From positions 4,030,001 to 4,094,000 of the forward strand of contig NZ_CP018047.1 in the NCBI RefSeq assembly GCF_002009175.1: a stretch of 64,000 bases of DNA. The letters are read 5' to 3'. Position 1 is the first letter of the stretch. Every line of letters begins with the position of its first letter. Positions 58,078-64,000 of the stretch are shown one piece after another. The DNA comes from Streptomyces niveus. GTDB lineage: Bacteria; Actinomycetota; Actinomycetes; Streptomycetales; Streptomycetaceae. Position numbers and translations under genes: made by a program. The notes under the pieces were generated by a model, which saw only the letters and a program-made list of their open reading frames with translations, was not told the origin of the DNA and searched no databases.

Positions 58078-60267
58078 ATGCACGCTCCGCTGTCCGCTGT
58101 ACCGGTGTTCAGGAGACCCGCGTCGGTGCGCCGCCGCGGCATCGCCGCGTCCGTCGCCGCCACCCTGGTCGCCTCCCTGCTGATGCTCATCCCCGGCACC
58201 ACCGCCGCGAGCGCCGCACCGACCCTGCTCTCCCAGGGCAAGCCGGTGACCGTCTCCAGTACGGAGAACGGCGGCACCCCCGCCGCTGCCGCCGTTGACG
58301 GCGACAACGGCACCCGCTGGTCGAGCGCCGCCGCCGACCCGCAGTGGATCCGGATCGACCTCGGCTCCACGGTCGCGGTCAGCCAGGTCGTGCTGCGCTG
58401 GGAGACCGCGTACGCCAAGGCGTACCGGATCGAGCTCTCCACGAACGGCACCACCTGGACCAGCGCGTACTCCACCACCACCGGCCCCGGTGGCAACGAG
58501 ACGCTGAACATCTCCGGCGACGCCCGCTACGTACGGCTGACCGGCACCACCCGTGCCACCCAGTACGGCTACTCACTCTGGGAGTTCCAGGTCTACGGCG
58601 AGAGCGGCGGCCCCGGCGGTCCGATTCAGGGCGGCGGCGACCTCGGTCCCAACGTCAAGGTCTTCGATCCCGCGACGCCCAACATCCAGGGCACGCTCGA
58701 CCAGATCTTCCGGCAGCAGGAGTCGGCCCAGTTCGGCACCGGCCGCTACCAACTCCTCTTCAAGCCGGGCACGTACAACAACCTCAACGCCCAACTCGGC
58801 TTCTACACCTCGATCTCGGGTCTCGGCCTGAAGCCCGACGACACGAACATCAACGGTGACGTGACCGTCGACGCCGGCTGGTTCAACGGCAACGCCACGC
58901 AGAACTTCTGGCGCTCGGCCGAGAACCTCGCGCTCAACCCGGTCAGCGGCAGCAACCGCTGGGCGGTCGCGCAGGCCGCGCCGTTCCGCCGTATGCACGT
59001 CAAGGGCGGGCTGAACCTCGCGCCCAACGGATACGGCTGGGCCAGCGGCGGCTACATCGCCGACAGCAAGGTCGACGGCACCATCACGCCCTACTCCCAG
59101 CAGCAGTGGTACACCCGCGACAGCGCCATCGGCGGCTGGGGCAACGGCGTCTGGAACATGGCCTTCTCCGGGGTCGAGGGCGCGCCCGCGCAGTCCTTCC
59201 CGAACCCGCCGTACACGACGCTGAACAACACCCCGACCTCCCGCGAGAAGCCGTTCCTCTACCTGGACGGCAACACGTACAAGGTCTTCGTCCCGGCCAA
59301 GCGCACCAACGCGCGCGGAGTCTCCTGGAACGGCACACCGCAGGGCGAGTCCCTGCCGCTCGACCAGTTCTACGTGGTCAAGCCGGGCGCGACGGCGGCC
59401 ACGATCAACGCGGCGCTCGCCCAGGGCCTGCACCTGCTCTTCACCCCGGGCATCTACCACGTCGACCAGTCCATCAACGTCAACCGGGCGAACACCGTGG
59501 TCCTCGGCCTCGGCTACGCCACGATCATCCCGGACAACGGGGTGACCGCGATGAAGGTCGCGGACGTCGACGGCGTGAAGCTGGCCGGCTTCCTGATCGA
59601 CGCCGGACCGGTCAACTCCCCGACCCTGCTGGAGGTCGGCCCGCAGAACGCGTCGGCGGACCACTCCGCCAACCCGACGACCGTCCAGGACGTCTTCATC
59701 CGCATCGGCGGCGCGGGCCCCGGCAAGGCCACCACCAGCATGGTCGTCAACAGCGACGACACGATCATCGACCACACCTGGATCTGGCGGGCCGACCACG
59801 GCGACGGCGTCGGCTGGGAGACCAACCGCGCCGACTACGGCCTCCAGGTGAACGGCGACGACGTCCTGGCGACCGGACTGTTCGTCGAACACTTCAACAA
59901 GTACGACGTGCGGTGGAGCGGTGAGCGGGGCCGGACGATCTTCTTCCAGAACGAGAAGGCGTACGACGCCCCGAACCAGGCCGCCATCCAGAACGGCTCC
60001 ATCCAGGGCTACGCCGGCTACAAGGTGGACGACTCGGTCGTCACCCATGAGGGCTGGGCGATGGGCAGCTACTGCAACTACACGTCCGACCCGAACATCC
60101 GTCAGGAACACGGGTTCCAGGCGCCGGTGAAGCCAGGGGTGAAGTTCCACAACATCCTGGTCGTCTCGCTCGGCGGCATGGGCCAGTACAACCACGTGAT
60201 CAACAGCACCGGATCACCGACATCAGGTACGTCGACGGTCCCGTCGAACGTGATCAACTTCCCGTAG
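58078..60267 (+). CDS. secreted protein with F5/8-type-C (CBM32) and parallel beta-helix domains
   Basis: 729 residues from ATG 58078 (AGGAGA upstream). A Tat/Sec-like signal (SVRRRGIAASVAATLVASLLM) ends near ASA-APT. Residues about 50-175 are a discoidin-type carbohydrate-binding module (TVSSTENGGTPAAAAVDGDNG, WIRIDLGSTVAVSQVVLRWE, YVRLTG). The rest is a pectate-lyase-like right-handed beta-helix (YQLLFKPGTYNNLNAQLGFY, ATINAALAQGLHLLFTPGIY, ADHGDGVGWETNRADYGLQV), as in glycoside hydrolase/lyase-like proteins. Substrate unknown. The LacI-type palindrome upstream fits sugar control. Confidence 0.88.
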   Translation: MHAPLSAVPVFRRPASVRRRGIAASVAATLVASLLMLIPGTTAASAAPTLLSQGKPVTVSSTENGGTPAAAAVDGDNGTRWSSAAADPQWIRIDLGSTVAVSQVVLRWETAYAKAYRIELSTNGTTWTSAYSTTTGPGGNETLNISGDARYVRLTGTTRATQYGYSLWEFQVYGESGGPGGPIQGGGDLGPNVKVFDPATPNIQGTLDQIFRQQESAQFGTGRYQLLFKPGTYNNLNAQLGFYTSISGLGLKPDDTNINGDVTVDAGWFNGNATQNFWRSAENLALNPVSGSNRWAVAQAAPFRRMHVKGGLNLAPNGYGWASGGYIADSKVDGTITPYSQQQWYTRDSAIGGWGNGVWNMAFSGVEGAPAQSFPNPPYTTLNNTPTSREKPFLYLDGNTYKVFVPAKRTNARGVSWNGTPQGESLPLDQFYVVKPGATAATINAALAQGLHLLFTPGIYHVDQSINVNRANTVVLGLGYATIIPDNGVTAMKVADVDGVKLAGFLIDAGPVNSPTLLEVGPQNASADHSANPTTVQDVFIRIGGAGPGKATTSMVVNSDDTIIDHTWIWRADHGDGVGWETNRADYGLQVNGDDVLATGLFVEHFNKYDVRWSGERGRTIFFQNEKAYDAPNQAAIQNGSIQGYAGYKVDDSVVTHEGWAMGSYCNYTSDPNIRQEHGFQAPVKPGVKFHNILVVSLGGMGQYNHVINSTGSPTSGTSTVPSNVINFP

Positions 60268-60294
60268 ACGGCCAGCACGGCATATATGACACCT

Positions 60295-60330
60295 CAGGGC
60301 CCGGCCTCTCCACGAAGAGACCGGGCCCTG
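60295..60330. terminator. hairpin terminator after the CBM32 gene
   Basis: CAGGGCCCGG (60295-60304) pairs with CCGGGCCCTG (60321-60330), with a further CTCT/AGAG pairing in the loop region. It lies 28 bp after the stop. Confidence 0.8.
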
Positions 60331-60416
60331 ATCGCATCGCGGCCGTCGTGAGCATTTGCGGGCAAACATTATCGAAGTGCGCTTCCAGCGGCATTGGCGT
60401 CCCCGACCGGGCAACG

Positions 60417-60450
60417 CGAAGGGGCGGACCCCGTGAGGTCCGCCCCTTCG
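60417..60450 (-). terminator. terminator of tRNA-Ser(CGA)
   Basis: CGAAGGGGCGGACC (60417-60430) pairs perfectly with GGTCCGCCCCTTCG (60437-60450), 14 bp with a 6-base loop, 10 bp beyond the tRNA 3' end on the minus strand. Confidence 0.85.
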
Positions 60451-60459
60451 TCGTACAAG

Positions 60460-60547
60460 CGGTAGCGGTGGGATTTGAACCCACGGTGACGGGTTACGCC
60501 ACACTCGCTTTCGAGGCGAGCTCCTTCGGCCGCTCGGACACGCTACC
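60460..60547 (-). tRNA. tRNA-Ser(CGA)
   Basis: 88 bases on the minus strand: acceptor GGTAGCG/CGCTACC, anticodon loop CTCGAAA (CGA), long variable arm, T-arm GTGGG-TTCAAAT-CCCAC. No CCA is encoded. It shares its T-arm with the tRNA-Ser-like sequence at 6.9 kb. Confidence 0.95.
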
Positions 60548-60578
60548 GAGAGAGAGCTTAGCCCAAGGTGGCCCTTGC

Positions 60579-61100
60579 TCAGAAATCGATAACGCGGCGG
60601 TCCCGGAAGAAGTCCGTCAGCAGCCGTGAGCACTCCTCGGCGAGCACCCCGTGGATCACTTCCGGGCGGTGGTTGAGACGGCGGTCCCGTACGACGTCCC
60701 AGAGCGAGCCGGCGGCTCCCGCCTTCTCGTCGAGCGCCCCGTACACGACCCGCGCCACCCGCGACTGCACGAGCGCACCCGCGCACATCGTGCACGGCTC
60801 CAGGGTCACCACGAGCGTGCAGCCGGTCAGCCGCCAGGCGCCGAGTTCCGCCGCCGCCCTGCGGATGGCCAGGACCTCCGCGTGCGCGGTCGGGTCGCCC
60901 GTCATCTCGCGTTCGTTGTGGCCGACGGAGAGCACCGAGCCCTCCGGGGACAGCACGACGGCACCGACCGGCACATCGCCGGCCGGCGCCGCGCGTGCGG
61001 CCTGTTCCAGGGCGAGGCGCATCGGCGCCCGCCACGGCTCACGCACGGGGTCGGCCACCGGTTCGCTCGCCGGTTCGCCCACCGGGTCGTGCTCGGTCAC
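60579..61100 (-). CDS. tadA: tRNA adenosine(34) deaminase TadA
   Basis: 173 residues from GTG 61100. Zinc deaminase motifs: PTAHAEVLAI (His73, Glu75) and TLEPCTMCAGAL (Cys103, Cys106). It converts A34 of tRNA-Arg(ACG) to inosine, so it acts on the product of the tRNA gene at 24.2 kb. An N-terminal extension of about 25 residues with E-P repeats (GEPASEP) is not part of the enzyme fold. The start overlaps the stop of the upstream associated gene (TAGTG). Confidence 0.93.
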   Translation of the reverse strand: MTEHDPVGEPASEPVADPVREPWRAPMRLALEQAARAAPAGDVPVGAVVLSPEGSVLSVGHNEREMTGDPTAHAEVLAIRRAAAELGAWRLTGCTLVVTLEPCTMCAGALVQSRVARVVYGALDEKAGAAGSLWDVVRDRRLNHRPEVIHGVLAEECSRLLTDFFRDRRVIDF

Positions 61101-61654
61101 TAGCGCGCTGTCTCCAGCACCTCGGAGGCGCCGAGCGCGTCCGCGATCTCGGACATGGCGTCGGTCTCCAGCGCCAGCAACTCAGCCTCCGACAGGCCCA
61201 GGTCCGCGAGGATCCCGCGGTCGCCCGCCGGTCCTGCGGGAACCGTTCCCGGTCCGGCCGCGACGGCGGTGCCGGTGCTGGCGTCCGTGTCGTCCGTGTC
61301 CTCCTGCTCTTCAGTCTCGCCGTCCTCGGTCCCGTCGAGGTCCAGCGTGTCCAGGGCGTCGTCGAGGTCGTCATCGTCCCCGCCGAGCAATTCGTCGGTG
61401 AGGATCTCCCCGTACGAGGAGCGTGCGGCCATGGCCGCGTCGGAGACGTAGATGCGAGGATCCTCCTCGCCCTCCACGCGGAGCACGCCGAACCAGGCGT
61501 CCTCCTGCTCGATGAAGACGAGCACCGTGTTCTCGTCCACCGAGGCTTCGCGGGCCAGATCGGTCAGATCCGACAAGGTCTCCACGTCGTCGAGCTCTGT
61601 GTCGCTCGCTTCCCATCCGTCTTCGGTGCGCGCGAGCAGTGCGGCGAAGTACAC
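61100..61654 (-). CDS. tRNA adenosine deaminase-associated protein
   Basis: 184 residues from GTG 61654 with GGGAGA upstream; longer frames are rejected. N-terminal domain YFAALLARTEDGWEASDTELDDVETLSDLTD and FGVLRVEGEEDPRIYVSDAA, then a very acidic linker (GGDDDDLDDALDTLDLDGTE type) and a C-terminal helix (LADLGLSEAELLALETDAMS). Actinobacterial genes of this type sit directly before tadA and are named from that position; mechanism unknown. The coupled stop/start supports co-expression. Confidence 0.88.
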   Translation of the reverse strand: MYFAALLARTEDGWEASDTELDDVETLSDLTDLAREASVDENTVLVFIEQEDAWFGVLRVEGEEDPRIYVSDAAMAARSSYGEILTDELLGGDDDDLDDALDTLDLDGTEDGETEEQEDTDDTDASTGTAVAAGPGTVPAGPAGDRGILADLGLSEAELLALETDAMSEIADALGASEVLETAR

Positions 61655-61906
61655 CGTGACTCTCCCACTGGTCAGAGGTGACGATTCGGCGGTGCGCTGC
61701 GCTCTGCCCCGCCCACTACTCGGAATCGTGGCAGAAAGCGGGCGATTGCGAGAGGTCTTCCGCCGTTGCGTCGTGCAGGCATTTTTTTGGACCGGTCCGG
61801 ACGCATGCCCGGACCGGGGGGTGAGAGGCCCGTCGGGCGGAGGTCCGCCGGTGCCCAAGTGGCCGTCCCACGGCGGCCGGAGGGCCGCCGGGTGACCGGC
61901 GCGCGA

Positions 61907-62236
61907 CTACCACCGGAAGGTCCGCATCCGCATCTGCTGGCGCATCCGGGCCGCGCGGGCCTGGCGAGGTTTCACCCGCTCGCGCAGCGCCTTGGCCTCG
62001 TTCAACTCCCGCAGGAACTGAGCACGCCGACGCCGGCGGGCCGCGCCGCTCTCGTCGGAGTCGGGATCAGCGGCGGGGGCCGGTGGCGGATCGGGCGCGG
62101 AATCAGGCAGGGGATCGGACCCTGTGGCTGGCGTGGTGTCCGCGTACGGGCGCGGGCGCGAGCCGTCCGGCTCCGCGTCGACCGCCCCGTCCCCGCCGCC
62201 CCGCTCCCGCGGTTCACGCCGCTGCCGGTCCCGCAT
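61907..62236 (-). CDS. hypothetical protein with basic C-terminus
   Basis: 109 residues. The N-terminal 65 residues are Pro/Asp/Ala-rich and probably disordered; the last 45 are helical and strongly basic ([40 protein letters not shown]). The C-terminal part looks constrained and could bind nucleic acid or membrane phosphates. It lies between the tadA-associated gene and upp, opposite to upp. Start ATG 62236 is uncertain. Confidence 0.55.
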   Translation of the reverse strand: MRDRQRREPRERGGGDGAVDAEPDGSRPRPYADTTPATGSDPLPDSAPDPPPAPAADPDSDESGAARRRRRAQFLRELNEAKALRERVKPRQARAARMRQQMRMRTFRW

Positions 62237-62361
62237 CGCCGCCTCACCACCCCACGATTTCGTTGGCCGTGTCCCCTGTGCGCGTGTCCATGCACCTTCC
62301 CTGCGAGCAGGGAATTGATGCCAGCGGGGGGCGCCGGCCGGGCCACGGTTACTGTGGAGCC

Positions 62362-62997
62362 ATGCGGATTCACGTCGTCGACCACCCGCTGGTCGCGCAC
62401 AAACTCACCACTCTGCGCGACAAGCGCACCGACTCCCCTACCTTCCGACGCCTCGCCGACGAGCTGGTCACCCTGCTCGCGTACGAGGCCACCAGGGACG
62501 TGCGCACCGAGCAGGTCGACATCGAGACTCCGGTGACGCCGACCACGGGTGTGAAGCTCTCCTACCCGCGACCGCTCGTGGTGCCGATCCTGCGGGCCGG
62601 TCTCGGCATGCTCGACGGCATGGTGCGGCTGCTCCCGACCGCCGAGGTCGGCTTTCTCGGGATGATCCGTAACGAGGAGACGCTTCAGGCGTCGACGTAC
62701 GCGACCCGGATGCCCGAGGACCTCTCGGGCCGCCAGGTGTACGTCCTGGACCCGATGCTGGCCACCGGTGGCACGCTGGTCGCGGCGATCCGTGAGCTCA
62801 TCAAGCGCGGTGCCGACGACGTGACGGCCGTGGTGCTGCTCGCGGCGCCCGAGGGCGTCGAGGTGATGGAGCGCGAGCTGGCGGGCACGCCGGTGACGGT
62901 CGTCACGGCGGCGGTCGACGAGCGGCTGAACGACCGCGGATACATCGTGCCGGGGCTGGGCGACGCGGGCGACCGTATGTACGGGACGGTCGACTAG
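62362..62997 (+). CDS. upp: uracil phosphoribosyltransferase
   Basis: 211 residues, the normal family length. [54 protein letters not shown], the PRPP loop [11 protein letters not shown], and the uracil-binding end [20 protein letters not shown] are all present. It salvages uracil to UMP. TACTGT (62350-62355) ends exactly 6 bases before the ATG and GGAG is too close to serve as a Shine-Dalgarno, so a leaderless transcript is likely. Terminator at 63017. Confidence 0.97.
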   Translation: MRIHVVDHPLVAHKLTTLRDKRTDSPTFRRLADELVTLLAYEATRDVRTEQVDIETPVTPTTGVKLSYPRPLVVPILRAGLGMLDGMVRLLPTAEVGFLGMIRNEETLQASTYATRMPEDLSGRQVYVLDPMLATGGTLVAAIRELIKRGADDVTAVVLLAAPEGVEVMERELAGTPVTVVTAAVDERLNDRGYIVPGLGDAGDRMYGTVD

Positions 62998-63016
62998 ACC
63001 CTGCGGGACGGTAGGC

Positions 63017-63044
63017 CAGGTCCTGCCCGCGGGGGCAGGACCTG
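63017..63044. terminator. hairpin terminator between upp and the LytR_C gene
   Basis: CAGGTCCTGCCC (63017-63028) pairs perfectly with GGGCAGGACCTG (63033-63044), 12 bp with a GCGG loop. It lies between convergent stops at 62997 and 63056. Confidence 0.85.
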
Positions 63045-63055
63045 ACCCCTGGCTC

Positions 63056-63697
63056 CTAACCCTTGTGGTCGCAGACGCTGCCGGGTGAGGGCTTGGTCAG
63101 GGTGGCCAGGGCCCGCTCGGCCTCCTTCTGCACGCTCAGGCTCTTGAAGGCCGTGCCGAGCAGCAGGTCGACGTCCTTCGTCTTGCGCTCGTCGTGCTGG
63201 GGCTTCGCGCCCTTCAGCTGAGCGCCGAGCACGGTGAAGGAACTGTCGGCCGCGGCCGGGGCGCCCAGCAGTATGCCGGTGCCGGGGATCTTCTTGTCGA
63301 AGGCCGCAGGTGCGTTGCCCACCTTGCCGATGACGAAGCCGCGCTTCTTCAGCTCGTCGGCGGTGGTCTTGGCGAGTCCGGCGCGCGGCGTCGCGTTGTA
63401 GATGTTGACCGTGATCTGGGCCGGTTTGGGCAGCGTCCTGACGGGCGCGGCGGACGGGGACGGTCTGCAGTCGGGCTGGCGGCCCGAGGCCGTCGCCGTC
63501 TTCTTCGTCGATCCGTCGTCGGCCGTGAACACGTCGATGAGCTGTACGGTTCCCCAGCCGGCGAGGCCGAGGGCGACGACTGTGGCGATGGCCGCGAGCA
63601 CGATCCTGCGGCGGTTCCGGGGGCGACGCATGCGGGGGTACTTGGCACCCGTAATGCGATATTTGCCGCCCATGCCAGGGGGGGTGAGCATGCTCAT
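63056..63697 (-). CDS. LytR C-terminal-domain membrane protein
   Basis: 213 residues; ATG 63697 or the second Met (63691) may be the start. A basic cytoplasmic end (RMRRPRNRRR) and one helix (IVLAAIATVVALGLAGWGTV) precede a linker and a LytR_C domain (AQITVNIYNATPRAGLAKTT, ADELKKRGFVIGKVGNAP, ILLGAPAAADSSFTVLGAQL, DVDLLLGTAFKSL). Such proteins stand outside the membrane and accompany cell-wall assembly; the LCP catalytic domain of LytR-CpsA-Psr enzymes is absent. Two Cys in the outer domain may pair. Confidence 0.88.
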   Translation of the reverse strand: MSMLTPPGMGGKYRITGAKYPRMRRPRNRRRIVLAAIATVVALGLAGWGTVQLIDVFTADDGSTKKTATASGRQPDCRPSPSAAPVRTLPKPAQITVNIYNATPRAGLAKTTADELKKRGFVIGKVGNAPAAFDKKIPGTGILLGAPAAADSSFTVLGAQLKGAKPQHDERKTKDVDLLLGTAFKSLSVQKEAERALATLTKPSPGSVCDHKG

Positions 63698-63854
63698 GGC
63701 CGCAGCGTAGTGCTCGCAGGTAGTGATTCCTACTAAATGATCAACAGGTCGGGCCTCTGGGCGTCGGAAAGACCCCGAAAGGCTCAGTCCCGAGTCGGTT
63801 GAGTGCCCGTCAGCCGGTCAGCCCGTTGGTCGGCCAGCCGATCGGCCCGTCGGT

Positions 63855-64000
63855 TCAGCCGAGGTCCAGTTCGAGCACGCGCGCGTGCAGCACCTGCCGC
63901 TGCTGGAGTGCCGCGCGGACCGCGCGGTGGAGACCGTCCTCCAGATACAGGTCGCCCTGCCATTTGACGACGTGCGCGAAGAGGTCTCCGTAGAAGGTCG
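63855..64000 (-). CDS. VapB-family antitoxin-like protein, C-terminal part (runs off the right edge)
   Basis: The last 47 codons are visible: TFYGDLFAHVVKWQGDLYLE, then DGLHRAVRAALQQRQVLHAR and VLELDLG. I recall this ending in the conserved actinobacterial gene next to upp that is annotated as a VapB-family antitoxin, although no toxin gene normally accompanies it. The start and DNA-binding part lie outside the window, so both the name and any toxin partner are unverified. Confidence 0.7.
   Translation of the reverse strand, partial: TFYGDLFAHVVKWQGDLYLEDGLHRAVRAALQQRQVLHARVLELDLG

Overview
The window is high-GC actinomycete DNA and almost certainly from a Streptomyces. GTG starts are frequent, genes often overlap by ATGA or GTGA, and hairpin terminators usually lack a U-tract. 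It also holds a subtilisin-inhibitor gene, the sigN/sigF pair, a BldA-age style of small secreted proteins, and a right-hand order (sigN-sigF ... tRNA-Ser, tadA, tadA-associated gene, upp, LytR_C gene, vapB-like gene) that I recall from the S. coelicolor core. No database search was possible, so every family name rests on motifs read in the sequence.

Layout. (1) 1-10.9 kb is accessory DNA. It holds a truncated GntR gene with palindromic operators facing a tightly overlapping run of five small genes and a second GntR gene; a PadR operon behind two perfect 14-bp palindromes; a lower-GC patch with a possible nuclease, an Mrr_N-like protein and a zinc-ribbon protein; a tRNA-Ser-like sequence that may be an old att site; DUF4265, CPCC and double-TerD genes; and an integrase remnant. 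(2) 10.9-23.9 kb is core-like: a secreted NHL protein, a lamin-tail protein, a Prim-Pol protein, a SigE-type ECF sigma factor, an acyl-CoA ligase, a 1392-residue sensor protein that has lost its kinase residues, and an SSI protease inhibitor. (3) 23.9-24.3 kb holds tRNA-Ser(GCT) and tRNA-Arg(ACG). (4) 24,265-36,651 is a 12.3-kb actinomycete integrative and conjugative element (AICE) inserted at the anticodon loop of tRNA-Arg(ACG) and bounded by about 90-bp direct repeats. It carries int, xis, a RepSA-like rep, spread genes, an FtsK-like transfer ATPase, a KorSA-like GntR repressor, a Pif-like Nudix protein, an RsbW-like ATPase gene, and a two-gene cargo of a membrane protein plus an NB-ARC/TPR STAND protein. 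(5) 36.7-64 kb is core again: PD40 protein, Flp-type pilin, DHFR-like and isochorismatase-like enzymes, DUF2797, amidohydrolase, a response regulator-histidine kinase-GT2-GT39 operon, TetR, an F420-type oxidoreductase, a MarR-MFS-YceI operon, sigN and sigF, a Dabb protein, a CBM32-containing secreted protein, tRNA-Ser(CGA), tadA, upp and a LytR_C protein.

How the parts work together. In the AICE, rep-xis-int overlap by 4 bp and read toward attL. Spread and transfer genes lie upstream on the same strand. The GntR repressor sits beside matching 16-bp operator-like sites placed before the transfer operon and over the start of the RsbW-like gene, so one repressor probably controls both. The STAND module, next to attR, is the best candidate for a defence-type cargo. 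In the core, the two-component pair is nearly fused to two membrane glycosyltransferase genes (a YkcC/YkcB-like pair), which suggests envelope-stress control of a sugar modification. The MarR gene, an MFS efflux pump and a YceI protein form another unit in which pump and YceI share the same beta-sandwich domain.

Most unusual observations: the AICE rep gene has no ATG/GTG/TTG start but an ideally spaced ATC; a one-base loss at a TTTTC run fuses a transfer-protein gene to a spread gene; a 33-bp integrase scar lies just outside attR; a G+C-rich sequence near 4.2 kb recurs inverted near 32.9 kb inside the element; and the STAND protein and its upstream membrane partner share a short N/G-rich motif.
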